From NCBI GenBank assembly GCA_963830385.1, contig CAWHMD010000008.1, positions 310,001-374,000 of the forward strand: DNA of 64,000 nt, read 5' to 3'. The notes beneath the pieces are model-generated. The model did not search any database. It was not told the DNA's origin and saw only the letters and a program-made list of their open reading frames with translations. A program made the translations under genes and the position numbers. Positions 16,338 to 25,164 of the stretch are shown here, piece by piece. The stretch is from Bog-532 sp963830385. GTDB taxonomy: Bacteria > Actinomycetota > Actinomycetes > Streptosporangiales > Streptosporangiaceae. Each line of letters opens with the position of its first letter. The first letter of the stretch is position 1.

Positions 16338-19064
16338 TTATCGCAGCGCGTGCTGGAGCTGACGGCGGGAGGTGATGCCGAGCTTGGTGAACACCTTGCG
16401 CAGGTGCCACTCGACCGTGCGCGGGCTGAGGAACAGCTCGGCGCCGATCTCGGTGTTGGTCTGGCCGTCGCGGGCGCGGGCGGCGATCTGACGCTCCTGG
16501 GCGGTGAGGTCGCGGTCGGTTTCCGCGCGGCGGCGGCGGACGGTCTCGCCGGTGGCGAGCAATTCGCGGCGGGCTCGTTCGGCGAACCCGTCCACGCCCA
16601 TCGCGCTCAGCATCCGGTGGGCCCGGTGCAGCTGCTCGCGGGCGTCGACCCGGCGGTTCTCGCGGCGCAGCCACTCGCCGTAGAGCAGATGGGCGCGGGC
16701 ATGGCCGACGCGGTCCCGCGACCGGCCCAGATGCAGGACCGCCGCCCGGTAGAGACTCTCCGCCGATCCGGTGTCGTTCAGCACCGCCAGCGAGCGCGCG
16801 CGGACGCCGAGCGCCCAGTCGCTCCCGGCCGCGCTGGCGGTCCGCGACAGGCTGCTGACGACCTCGGCTGCCCGGCCCGGGACGCCCGCCCGGGCCGCGG
16901 CCTCGATCAGCTCGGCGGCCGGCCAGCTGGCCAGAATCGACGCGCCCGCGTAGCTGATCGATTCCTCGGCCGCGGCCAGCGCCGCCTCGTACTGGCCCAG
17001 CCCGTTGTGCAGCACGGCGGCCGCCCAGCTGGCGGCGGCGACCCCGGATCCCTCGCCGCGCCGGGCGGCGTCCTGGGCGGCCCGGTCGATCAGCGGGAGC
17101 GCCCGCTCCCGGCGCCCCCGCAGCGCGGCCAGGCCGAGGGCGCCGTACGGGGTGGACCTGCTGCCGGTCGCCGCGGCCGCCTCCTGCGCGTCGGCCGCCA
17201 GCGACTCGGCCGCAGCCAGATCGCCGCCGATCAGATGCCGGCAGGCGAGGAAGCCGCAGGCCAGCGGCAGCTCCGCCACCGCCCCCTGATCGCGCGCCAG
17301 CCGGGCGAACCGTCTGGTCAAGATGTCCCAGGCCGTGTCTTCCCAGAGGGCGAGGGCGCTGGTGCAGGCCAGCGGCAGCCACCGCAGTTCCCCGGCCGCG
17401 AGGCCGCGGCTGAATCCGTCCAGGGCCTGCCGCAACGCGGGCGCCCCGGCCGCGTACTCATCACTCAGGAACGCCGCCAGGCCGTCCAGCAGCTGGTCGG
17501 CCGGTCCCGGGCAGTCCGCGTCCGGTGCCTTCCGGGCGGCCCGGGCCACGTCCGTCACGGTCCCGCCGGGTGCGGCCAGCCGTCCGGCGAAGACCGCGGC
17601 ACCGACGGCGTCCAGGTAGGCGGTGCGGACGCCGGCGATGTCGGACCGGTCCAGCCGCCGGGCCGCGTCGAGCAACAGCCAGGGCACGTCACCGCCCCGG
17701 CCCTGGCTGACCGCGAGCCGGGCGCGCACCAGGTCGGCACGGGCTCGCAGGTGATCCCTCGGGGTCCCGGCGTCCGCCATCGCCAGCAGCCGCGCCACCG
17801 CGCCGGGCTCACCGGCCTGGAGCATGACCGTCGCCGCGTTCAGCGTCCGCTCCGCCCGGCGCTCGTTGCCCGGAGTCATGACCGCGGCGCGTTCGAGGAA
17901 GGCGGCGGTGGCCGCGAGGCCGCCCCGCGCCTGCGCCTGGCCGGTCGTGCGCTCGAGCTCGGCCGCGATCTCCTCGTCGGGTTCGTCGCGGGCCTGGGAT
18001 CGATGCCAGGCCCGGCCATCGGCGTCAGTGGCCGGGTCGGTGGCCTGAGCCAGCGCGTCATGGACGGCCCGGCGTTCGCGCAGCGGCGCACCGTGGTAGG
18101 CCGCCGCCCGGACCAGCCGGTCGCGGAAAAGGACCCGGCTGGTCACCGTGATCAGCCCGGCTTCGGCGGCCGGGAACACGGCCTCGCTGGCGATACCCAG
18201 CCGGGCGGCGGCCCGCCACAGCAGGACGGGGTCGCCGGTGGGGTCGGCCGCCGCCGCCAGCAGCAGCACCCGGGCCGCGGGCGGCAGCTCGCCGAGCTGC
18301 CTGAGCACCTCGGCGGTACTCGCGCCGGGCGGCGGGCCGGGCAGCCGGTAGCCGCCGGCCAGCTCGGCCGGGGACACGCCGCGCAGCTCCAGCAGCACCC
18401 GCGGGTTGCCCCGGGCCTCAGCCACGATCTGCTCCCGCACCCGGTCGTCCAGCGGCCAGCGCACCGCGGCGCCGAGCAGGTCGCGGGCGTCCGCGTCGCC
18501 CAGGCCGCCCAGCACCAGCTCGGGTAGCCCGGCCAGGTCCGTCAGGGCCTCACGGGCGGCGAAGATCATCAGTACCGGCTGCGCCGTCAGCCGCCGCGCC
18601 GCGAACGCCAGGGCCTGCTCCGAGTCCTGGTCCAGCCAGTGCGCGTCGTCGGTGAGGCAGACCAGCGGGGCCTCGGCGGCGGCCTCGGTCAGCAGGCCGA
18701 GCACGCCCAGGCCCACCAGGAAGCGGTCCGCCGCCCCCGCCCGCAGGCCGAACACCGTCTCCAGCGCCATCCGCTGCGGCCCCGGCAGCCGGCCGAGCTG
18801 GCCCGTCATCGCGCCGCAGAGCTGATGCAGCCCCGCATACGGCAGCGCATTTTCCGATTCAGTACCGGTCGCGCGGAGCACTCGCAGGTCCCCGGCCAGC
18901 TCGCTGGCGTAATCCAGCAACGCGGTCTTCCCGATCCCGGGCCCGCCGCGAACCGACAGCACCGCGCTGTGCCCGCACCGCAGGCCGCCGACCAGGCTGG
19001 CCAGCGATTCACATTCAGCTTCCCGACCGTGCAGCCGCTGGCTGCGTTCCCTGTTCGGCCTCAT
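16338..19064 (-). CDS. Large ATP-binding LuxR-family (LAL) transcriptional regulator
   Basis: 908 residues. N-terminal AAA/NTPase with Walker A RGGPGIGKTALLDY (~38-50) and Walker B-like VCLTDDAHWLD, a long TPR-like helical middle, and a C-terminal LuxR HTH (~845-905) with LTAQERQIAARARDG, TNTEIGAELFLSPRTVEWHL and KLGITSRRQLQHALR. I chose the ATG giving MRPNRERSQRLHGRE because LAL proteins begin close to this sequence; the frame is open further upstream without homology. Such regulators need ATP or ligand binding for activation. Convergent with, and antisense to the read-through of, the SDR gene. Confidence 0.9.
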   Translation of the reverse strand: MRPNRERSQRLHGREAECESLASLVGGLRCGHSAVLSVRGGPGIGKTALLDYASELAGDLRVLRATGTESENALPYAGLHQLCGAMTGQLGRLPGPQRMALETVFGLRAGAADRFLVGLGVLGLLTEAAAEAPLVCLTDDAHWLDQDSEQALAFAARRLTAQPVLMIFAAREALTDLAGLPELVLGGLGDADARDLLGAAVRWPLDDRVREQIVAEARGNPRVLLELRGVSPAELAGGYRLPGPPPGASTAEVLRQLGELPPAARVLLLAAAADPTGDPVLLWRAAARLGIASEAVFPAAEAGLITVTSRVLFRDRLVRAAAYHGAPLRERRAVHDALAQATDPATDADGRAWHRSQARDEPDEEIAAELERTTGQAQARGGLAATAAFLERAAVMTPGNERRAERTLNAATVMLQAGEPGAVARLLAMADAGTPRDHLRARADLVRARLAVSQGRGGDVPWLLLDAARRLDRSDIAGVRTAYLDAVGAAVFAGRLAAPGGTVTDVARAARKAPDADCPGPADQLLDGLAAFLSDEYAAGAPALRQALDGFSRGLAAGELRWLPLACTSALALWEDTAWDILTRRFARLARDQGAVAELPLACGFLACRHLIGGDLAAAESLAADAQEAAAATGSRSTPYGALGLAALRGRRERALPLIDRAAQDAARRGEGSGVAAASWAAAVLHNGLGQYEAALAAAEESISYAGASILASWPAAELIEAAARAGVPGRAAEVVSSLSRTASAAGSDWALGVRARSLAVLNDTGSAESLYRAAVLHLGRSRDRVGHARAHLLYGEWLRRENRRVDAREQLHRAHRMLSAMGVDGFAERARRELLATGETVRRRRAETDRDLTAQERQIAARARDGQTNTEIGAELFLSPRTVEWHLRKVFTKLGITSRRQLQHALR

Positions 19065-19153
19065 GACACGAGCCTGGCCATTGCCGGGCCCGCGGCCAAT
19101 TGAGTGACCTGCAGAGGTGGGCTCTGGGTTTCCGTCCGCGCGGCTCGGGTTAT

Positions 19154-19190
19154 CCCCACAACCGGGCGGCGCCGTCTCCCAATTGTGGGG
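19154..19190. promoter_or_regulatory. Inverted repeat in LuxR/receiver divergent region
   Basis: Arms CCCCACAA and TTGTGGGG (perfect, 8 bp) with a 21-base spacer between the start of the LAL regulator (19064) and the receiver gene (19235). It could serve as a paired operator for either gene. Confidence 0.4.
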
Positions 19191-19234
19191 TTGCCCCGAT
19201 TGCCGCCCCGCTGACCACCCAGCACGATGACAGC

Positions 19235-19600
19235 GTGACACCCCGAGTACTGGTTGTCGATGACAGCCCGCAGTTCCGCGACGTCGCGGTCGCCCTGCTG
19301 GCCGAGCGCGGTATCGAGCTGTTCGCTCAGGCCACCGACGGTGGCCAGGCGCTCGACGCGGTGGCGCGGGTGTGCCCGGACGGGATCCTGCTGGACATCA
19401 ACCTGCCCGGCCCGGACGGGTTCACGGTGGCGGCCGCCCTCGCCGTGGCCTGCCCGCGGGCCAGGATCGTGCTGACGTCCGCGAGCGTCGGCTCGGTGCC
19501 CGAGCAACTGCTGGCCGACTGCCCCGCGATCGCGTTCGTGCCGAAAGAGGAGCTGCCCGGCACCGACCTGGGGGCGCTGTTCAGGCCTGCAGGTACGTGA
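19235..19600 (+). CDS. Stand-alone response regulator receiver
   Basis: 121 residues, a single CheY-like domain: VLVVDDSPQFRD, phospho-acceptor Asp ~54 in GILLDINLPGPDG, T/S in VLTSASVG and Lys in FVPKEELPG. There is no output domain. GTG 19235 is the start that leaves just the receiver. Its 3' end overlaps the convergent NarL-type regulator by 20 bases. Likely an accessory or phosphate-sink partner of the adjacent kinase, which is inference from proximity. Confidence 0.85.
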   Translation: MTPRVLVVDDSPQFRDVAVALLAERGIELFAQATDGGQALDAVARVCPDGILLDINLPGPDGFTVAAALAVACPRARIVLTSASVGSVPEQLLADCPAIAFVPKEELPGTDLGALFRPAGT

Positions 19601-20243
19601 GCACGGCCAGGACGCGGCGGTGCGCGTCGCGCGCCTGACGCAGCCCGAGCTTTTCGAAGATGCTGGTCACATGCCGTTCGACCGCCGCCACGGTGACCAC
19701 CAGCTCGGCCGCTATGCCGGCGTTGGAGCGGCCCTCGGCGATGAGCCTGAGCACCTCGCTTTCGCGGCGGGTCAGGTTGTCGAGCGGCCCCGCCTTCCGC
19801 TGGCGGCCCACCAGCCGGGCCACCACGTCGGGGTCCAGGACCGACCCGCCGCCGGCGACCCGCTGTACCGCGTCGGTGAACGCGCGCAGATCGCCGATCT
19901 TCTCCTTCAGCAGGTAACCGACGCCTTGCGCGCCGTCGGCAACCAGGGCGAAGGCGTAGGAGTCCTCGAGGAACTGGGACAGCACGAGCACGCCCACGCC
20001 GGGCGTGGCGGCCCGGATCGCGAGCGCCGCCCGCAGCCCGTCGTCGCCGTGATCCGGCGGCATCTGGATGTCGGTCACGACCACGTCCGGGCGGTACGCC
20101 TGCGCCATGCGCACGAGGTCGACCGCGTCGGCGGCCGTGCCGACGACGTCGAACCCGCCCTCTTCGAGGACGCGCAGGATCCCCTCCCGGACGAACGGCT
20201 GATCTTCGCCGACCAGGACGCGGATCTGCTCAGGTGGGTGCAC
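19581..20243 (-). CDS. NarL/LuxR-type response regulator
   Basis: 220 residues. Receiver with VLVGEDQPFVREG, phospho-acceptor Asp ~58 in DVVVTDIQMPP and Lys in GYLLKEKIGD; C-terminal LuxR HTH (LTRRESEVLRLIAEGRSN, then AAVERHVTSIFEKLGL). GTG 20243 was chosen because the protein then starts directly with the receiver; a TTG at 20279, next to the kinase stop, is possible. It forms an operon with the PAS kinase upstream (20281-21786). Confidence 0.9.
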   Translation of the reverse strand: MHPPEQIRVLVGEDQPFVREGILRVLEEGGFDVVGTAADAVDLVRMAQAYRPDVVVTDIQMPPDHGDDGLRAALAIRAATPGVGVLVLSQFLEDSYAFALVADGAQGVGYLLKEKIGDLRAFTDAVQRVAGGGSVLDPDVVARLVGRQRKAGPLDNLTRRESEVLRLIAEGRSNAGIAAELVVTVAAVERHVTSIFEKLGLRQARDAHRRVLAVLTYLQA

Positions 20244-20280
20244 GCTCCAACTATGACGCGATCTTGGTCCGGTTCCCAAG

Positions 20281-21786
20281 TCAGCCGGGAAGGGGAATGA
20301 CGGCCCGCAGCACGGTCCCGCCCGATTCCGGGCTGAGAATGTCCAGGGTCCCGCCGAGCGCGCCGATGCGGTCGCGCAGGCCGGTCAGCCCGCTGGAGTC
20401 CGACCGGGGACAGGCCCCGCCGATCCCGTCGTCACCGACCTCGGCCGTGCACCGGCCGTCGCCGACCTCGACGCGCACCCAGGCCGACGTGGCCTGCGCG
20501 TGCTTGACCACGTTGGTGAGAGCTTCGGCGCAGAAGAAGTACACGCTGACCTCGACCGCACCGGGGAGCCGGCGGACAGGCACGTCGAGGCGGACGGTGA
20601 TCGGCAGCCGGGCCGCCAGCGAGCTGATCGCCGCGGGCAGGCCCCGCTGGGTGAGGATCGCCGGGAGCAGGCCGGCCGCGATCTCCCGCAGGTCCGCCAG
20701 GCCGTGCCGGGCGTCGCGGACCGCCAGGCCCAGCAGTTCCCGCGCCCGCTCCGGAGCCGAATCCCATTTCTGCTCGGCCAGCTGGAGGTTGATGAGGGTG
20801 GTGACGAACCACTGCTGCGCACCGTCGTGCAGGTCCCGGGTGACCCGCTGACGGGCGGCGTCGGACGCCGCCACCAGCCGCGCCCGCGACGCCATCAGCT
20901 CCTGCTGGGCGCGCTGCCGCTCGGTGATGTCCCGCACGTAGCCAGTGAACGACGGCTCCCCGGGCAGCCCGGTACTGGTCACCGTCACCTCGGCCGGGAA
21001 CTCGGTGCCGTCCGCGCGCACCGCCGCCACCTCGATCCGCCGGTCCAGGATGCGGGGCTCCCCGGTCGCCAGGTACCGCGCCATCCCGGCCCGGTGCGCG
21101 TCGCGCAGCGCGGGCGGCACGATCACCTCCGCCAGGTCCCGGCCGATGACGTCCTCGGAGCGGTAACCGAAGGTCTGCTCGAAGGCGCTGTTCACGTACG
21201 TCACCCGGGCCCGCTGGTCGATGGTGACGACCGCGTCCAGGGCGGCCTCGAGGACCGCCCGCTGCCGGGCCTCGCTGGCCGTGAGGTCGGCCGCCCGCGC
21301 CTGGGCGATGTCGCGGTCGCGGGCGGACTGGGCCCGCAGCTCCGCCTCGGCGCTCAGCTCGTGGCTGGCCACCACCGTGCCGCACATCTGCGCCAGCACC
21401 GACAGCAGGAAGATCTCCTGCTCGGGCAGGACCCGCGGGCCGGTGGTGACCAGGAAAACCGGCGTGCGCCCGAGCGCCGCGGTCAGCGGGAACGCCCAGT
21501 GGGAGGTCCCGTCCAGCTCGATCCGGCCCGGCCCGGTGAGCTGGCCGAGCGCGCGGCCGGCCTCGCCCGGAGCCTGCTCGTAGTAGTCCCCGGCCTCGCC
21601 CGGATGCCAGGCCACCGCCGTATGGCCGGGCGCGATCGACGGGACCGCGGTCGTGACCAGGTGCATGGCCCGGGCGGAGGTGGGAGCCTGGGTGAGGATC
21701 AGCAGCAGGCCGAAGACCGCGTTGACCCCTTGCAGCCGCGCCTCAGGGGTCAGGTCCGCGTTTTCCGCGCTGGCCGGCACGACCAT
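20281..21786 (-). CDS. PAS/GAF-like sensor histidine kinase (HisKA_3)
   Basis: 501 residues, no membrane helix. N-terminal ~1-150 resembles a GAF-type domain; a PAS domain at ~185-300 (VLEAALDAVVTIDQ, NSAFEQTFGY, DITERQRAQQ); HisKA_3 dimerisation with phospho-accepting His ~319 in TRDLHDGAQQWFV; HATPase with AEALTNVVKHAQA and GDDGIGG, SGLTGLRDRIGALGG. A soluble kinase that phosphorylates the NarL-type regulator downstream. ATG 21786 has GGAGGG upstream. Divergent from the MEDS gene. Confidence 0.92.
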   Translation of the reverse strand: MVVPASAENADLTPEARLQGVNAVFGLLLILTQAPTSARAMHLVTTAVPSIAPGHTAVAWHPGEAGDYYEQAPGEAGRALGQLTGPGRIELDGTSHWAFPLTAALGRTPVFLVTTGPRVLPEQEIFLLSVLAQMCGTVVASHELSAEAELRAQSARDRDIAQARAADLTASEARQRAVLEAALDAVVTIDQRARVTYVNSAFEQTFGYRSEDVIGRDLAEVIVPPALRDAHRAGMARYLATGEPRILDRRIEVAAVRADGTEFPAEVTVTSTGLPGEPSFTGYVRDITERQRAQQELMASRARLVAASDAARQRVTRDLHDGAQQWFVTTLINLQLAEQKWDSAPERARELLGLAVRDARHGLADLREIAAGLLPAILTQRGLPAAISSLAARLPITVRLDVPVRRLPGAVEVSVYFFCAEALTNVVKHAQATSAWVRVEVGDGRCTAEVGDDGIGGACPRSDSSGLTGLRDRIGALGGTLDILSPESGGTVLRAVIPLPG

Positions 21787-21836
21787 AATCTAACCCTCCG
21801 GCGTTAAACTGCGGCTGCGAGGCGCGGAGGCTAATC

Positions 21837-22403
21837 ATGACAATCCCTGCACCCCAAGCACCGAATCTGAAATTCGCTCCCGGCGACCACGTGTGCGCGT
21901 TCTACAACGGCAGCCGGAACATGCTCGACGACATCGTGACCGACTACGTGACGCGCGGCCTGGAGGCGGGCAACCAGGTTTTCTGCATGGTCGACGATCC
22001 GCCCGCCGTGCACCGCCGGGTCCCGTCCCAGCTGGTGACCAGGGATGGCATGCTCAACGTCCTCACCGAGGACGAGGCCTACATGCCGGATGGGCATTTC
22101 TCCAAGGACGCGTTCATCCGGGGCATGGAGGACCGGATGGCCACCGCCTCCGGCCACGGCTACGACAGCTTCCGGGCCGTCGGGGACGAGAGCTTCATCG
22201 TCCGGAACGGCGTCGACATCAATGAGTGGTTCGCGGCCGAGGCGGAGCTCAACGGGATCGGCCACGACTACCCGCACTTCTTCTTCTGCCTGTACGACGT
22301 CGACCTGTTCGACGGCGACACGGTCATGTACGTGCTGCGGACCCACCCGCGCGTTTACGTGAACGGCATCCTCATCAGCAACCCGCACTACCAGGCCGCC
22401 TGA
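21837..22403 (+). CDS. MEDS-domain sensory protein
   Basis: 188 residues. It begins with the MEDS/DcmR pattern: FAPGDHVCAFYNG, VTRGLEAGNQVFCMVDD, and ends ILISNPHYQ. The MEDS fold is a RecA-like sensory domain proposed to bind hydrocarbon derivatives or to regulate sigma-factor cascades in actinobacteria. It carries no HTH, kinase or STAS domain, so it must act through partners. The start is preceded by GCGGAGG. Divergent from the PAS kinase with only 50 bases between them. Confidence 0.82.
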   Translation: MTIPAPQAPNLKFAPGDHVCAFYNGSRNMLDDIVTDYVTRGLEAGNQVFCMVDDPPAVHRRVPSQLVTRDGMLNVLTEDEAYMPDGHFSKDAFIRGMEDRMATASGHGYDSFRAVGDESFIVRNGVDINEWFAAEAELNGIGHDYPHFFFCLYDVDLFDGDTVMYVLRTHPRVYVNGILISNPHYQAA

Positions 22404-22406
22404 GGC

Positions 22407-22820
22407 ATGACGATCGCGCGGGAACGGTGCGCGGCCATGGTGGTGGGCGGCCCGACGGTCATCCTTGATCTCGGCGGCCTGCGGGTGGTCAGCGACCCCA
22501 CCTTCGACGCACCGGGCCCGCACGGCTACCTGACCAAGACCGAGGGCCCGGCCGTCGCCCCCGATGAGCTCGGCCCGGTCGACCTGGTGCTGGTCAGCCA
22601 CGACAACCACCCGGACAACCTCGACGACAGCGTCCGGGCGGCGGCCGCGGCCGGGATAGTGGCGCCCGGCCTGGTCATCCCCGCCCACTACGACGGCTGG
22701 GCCCACTTCAGCGAGGGCCGCGCCGACCTGGCCCGCGCCTTCGACGAGGCCGGCCTGGCCGCCCGGCTGGCCCTGGCCGGTCACGGCAGCTGGATCCCGC
22801 TCGATAAGAAGCATTCCTGA
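22407..22820 (+). pseudogene. MBL-fold hydrolase (UlaG-like) with internal deletion
   Basis: 137 residues in an open frame, but the family is usually ~250. The N-terminal part (VVGGPTVILDLGGLRVVSDP, then LVLVSHDNHPDN) carries the equivalent of HxHxDH as SHDNHPDN. The sequence then jumps at about 22640 (DDSVRAAAAAGIVAPG) to the C-terminal block LVIPAHYDGWAHFSEGR. Roughly 110-125 residues, including the middle metal ligands, are missing without loss of frame. It is almost certainly inactive as a metallo-hydrolase. Confidence 0.7.
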
Positions 22821-22833
22821 CTAGAAAATTAGG

Positions 22834-24177
22834 TCAGGGTCTGGTGAAGAATGGGTCGTATTCGCTAAGCTTTGTTTGCAGATCCGCGAGATCTGAAATT
22901 GCCTCCAAGAGATGCCCATGATTTATAGGCCGAATATTTTTCTGCAATTCTCTCAGAAAATCTGACATGGCGATAAGGTCTTCTCGGTAATCTGTTTCTT
23001 GCAAAGCATTCTCGTTCCCAACTGCAAGCTGCTGTCGTGCAACCATAGCTGCAAATCGGGCCTGCAGGAAGGTATTTCGAAATCGTGCAATTTCTTCTCC
23101 TGTCCATGAGGGCCGATCTTTTCGCCTGTCGAAATAAAGTACAATCTTGTCAATTTGCTGCGTCAGGTTATAGTGGGCCTCAGTGATTAGAGCTTCATCC
23201 GAGCTGCTATTTCGGGTGACCTCTTGATTCCGGTAGTCATGAACTGCCCCTACAACTATCGAAGCTGCACTGCCCGCGAGGCCTGCCATTATCGCCCTAG
23301 CCGCGAGTTCTGACCCGCCCGCCATGCTACTGGCGCCAATCGCCGCACCGGCAGCTGTGACCTGCCAGCTTATCTTATAGGCGGCATCCTTCAGGTTCTC
23401 GGCGCGCTGACGTGACACTGATTTGGCATCAATGGCGTTAATCTCAGATAGGAGTATTTCAATTGCATCTTCCAGAAGCTGAAGTGAATCTTCCGAAATT
23501 TGTCCAGCGCTCACGGCCTCGATATGCTTGATGAGGCTGTTGGTTGCGTCCCTTGCCTGGCTGTTTCCCGCCAATCCCTCTTCTTGAAGGAACTCCATCC
23601 ACAGTCCTTTATCGTTGAGCGCCTGTAGGCACTCACGAAATTCGGCATCACTAAAATCTAGAACATTTTCCGCCTCTGCAATGCGTGGACGATATATTCG
23701 CCGAAACTTCTTCTTCAATCGCCCAACTTGGGCTCGTGCAAGATGGAGTGCTTTTCTGGCTGTTCCCAGTAGCGCGCGAGATTTTCGAAGGACAGAAGGT
23801 TGGTCGGCCTCGCCCTTGGTGTCGTCGGCAGGTCGGCCCGGTTCCGTCCTATCTTTATCCCCGCTTCTTGTGTCTAGCCCCTCTGGGTAACGCGCTTGAT
23901 CCTCACGATGGCGCTTTGAGCCGTTAGAAAAAACTTTAATGAGGAAACTGGCCGGACGACGGTCGTCAGCGACACCAGAGCCTTGCTCCTCCCTCGGCCG
24001 TTCGGGCTGATTCGCCTCATGGCCAGGAATCTGGTGCCGCGCTGTCGGAACGCCCGAGACCCGATGGAGTGTTTGCCGATCGCTGGCTGGTGGTCCGACC
24101 TCACGGACCTTAGGCGGCGCGGGCTTTGAGCGTTCACGTTCGGGCCTGGGTCTGGCGCGTTCTCTGCCTCCGTCCAT
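22834..24177 (-). CDS. Unknown protein on an AT-richer island
   Basis: 447 residues; base composition is clearly lower in GC than everything around it. Residues ~1-150 are charged, Pro/Arg-rich and probably disordered. Residues ~155-300 are helical (KSRALLGTARKALHLARAQ; DAEFRECLQALND). A Gly/Ala-rich hydrophobic stretch lies at ~300-345 (AAGAAIGASSMAGG; IMAGLAGSAASIVVGAV), followed by a charged helical C-terminus ending YDPFFTRP. I do not recognise the family. Composition points to horizontal acquisition. The start MDGGRERARPRP is my choice; earlier in-frame codons exist. Confidence 0.65.
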   Translation of the reverse strand: MDGGRERARPRPERERSKPAPPKVREVGPPASDRQTLHRVSGVPTARHQIPGHEANQPERPREEQGSGVADDRRPASFLIKVFSNGSKRHREDQARYPEGLDTRSGDKDRTEPGRPADDTKGEADQPSVLRKSRALLGTARKALHLARAQVGRLKKKFRRIYRPRIAEAENVLDFSDAEFRECLQALNDKGLWMEFLQEEGLAGNSQARDATNSLIKHIEAVSAGQISEDSLQLLEDAIEILLSEINAIDAKSVSRQRAENLKDAAYKISWQVTAAGAAIGASSMAGGSELAARAIMAGLAGSAASIVVGAVHDYRNQEVTRNSSSDEALITEAHYNLTQQIDKIVLYFDRRKDRPSWTGEEIARFRNTFLQARFAAMVARQQLAVGNENALQETDYREDLIAMSDFLRELQKNIRPINHGHLLEAISDLADLQTKLSEYDPFFTRP

Positions 24178-24330
24178 GCTGCGATCATCCGCTCTGTGGA
24201 CGTTAGGAACAATCGTCTGTTTAGGCAGGTTGTGCCGGATCGTACGGCCGGCGTGTCGTTCCCGTACCAACCCGGGCAGCGACCCTGGTCCGGCCCGCGG
24301 CCTGGGCAGGGATCAGGCTGCTCCGGGGCG

Positions 24331-24606
24331 TCAGGCGGTCGACACCACCTGGTCGAGCGCGGGGTGGAGCGTCCAGCGCAGGCCGGCTGCGGCCGCGCGG
24401 AAGCCGGGGCTGCCGATCGCGGCCCCGAACTCCGCTTCCGATGTCCAGTGCGCGATGTTGACGAAGCGGAACTGCGTGCCGTGCAGCGCCGTCTCGATGT
24501 GGGCGGGGAACGTTTTCAGGTAGTCGCGGGTCTTTTCCCAGGCCGTGAGGAACTTGTCCTCGTCGCCTGCTGGTACTTCGAAAATGTTGATCAGCGTGAC
24601 GCTCAT
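24331..24606 (-). CDS. Antibiotic biosynthesis monooxygenase (ABM)-like protein
   Basis: 91 residues, a single ferredoxin-like ABM domain: INIFEVPAGDEDKFLTAWEK, ALHGTQFRFVNIAHW and SEAEFGAAIGSPGF. Such small dimers act as cofactor-independent monooxygenases, heme-degrading enzymes or simple stress proteins. Shine-Dalgarno GGGGA lies upstream. No biosynthetic cluster surrounds it, so a general role is likely. Confidence 0.8.
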   Translation of the reverse strand: MSVTLINIFEVPAGDEDKFLTAWEKTRDYLKTFPAHIETALHGTQFRFVNIAHWTSEAEFGAAIGSPGFRAAAAGLRWTLHPALDQVVSTA

Positions 24607-24704
24607 GGTCCAGTTCCCCGTTACGACGCGCCCGGCCTCCCGGCGGCGATACTGCCAACGTAACGGCTCGCGCCGGCGGCTGGCAGCTCCCTGGCTGAGG
24701 TCGC

Positions 24705-25037
24705 TCAGCGGCGCATCTCGGCGACGCCCTGGGCGACCGCGCAGGGGGCGCAGGTCGGCCTGCTGGTCCCGTCCAGCCGGCGGGTCATGACCGCCCGGCC
24801 GTCACATACACCCTGGTCCTGCGGGTGGGCGGTGGCGCACGGACACTGGCAGGCGCCCCAGTGCCCGGCCACCGCCGCCCGGGCGGCCTCCAGCGCCGAG
24901 CGGACGGCCGGGTCGAGTTTGTCAAGGGCCTCGCTGGTGGCCGCCGTCACCTGCTTGCGCCACTGGTCGACCGCGTCGGTGGCGGACTGCCAGGCCGCCG
25001 CGAACTGCCGCCTCGGGTTCTCCGGGTAATCCGCCAT
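24705..25037 (-). CDS. Hypothetical Cys-rich small protein
   Basis: 110 residues. A helical N-terminal half (WQSATDAVDQWRKQVTAATS) precedes a Cys-rich C-terminal half with CQCPC, GVC and CAPC clusters that could bind zinc. Family not recognised. The longer reading upstream of 25037 is antisense to the next gene and is rejected. Divergent from the gene at 25165. Confidence 0.55.
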   Translation of the reverse strand: MADYPENPRRQFAAAWQSATDAVDQWRKQVTAATSEALDKLDPAVRSALEAARAAVAGHWGACQCPCATAHPQDQGVCDGRAVMTRRLDGTSRPTCAPCAVAQGVAEMRR

Positions 25038-25164
25038 GTCGCTATTTTCGCACCTCGCGCCCGCCGTGACCAGCACGGCCGGCGCACCGGCCGGCCACGG
25101 TTTTCCGGGCCAGCCGGAGGGTAGGGCTATCACCAGACCGTCAGCCTTGAGGGAAGTGGTGGGC

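Noticed and set aside
16341..18527. C-terminal ~730 residues of the SDR open frame as a real fused domain
   Set aside because: It is the complement of the LuxR coding sequence, which has clear homology along its full length; the reading is low-complexity and has no motif.
21565..21580. TAGTAGT string resembling a BlaI half-site
   Set aside because: Inside the kinase coding sequence and without the ACTAC-N7-GTAGT partner.
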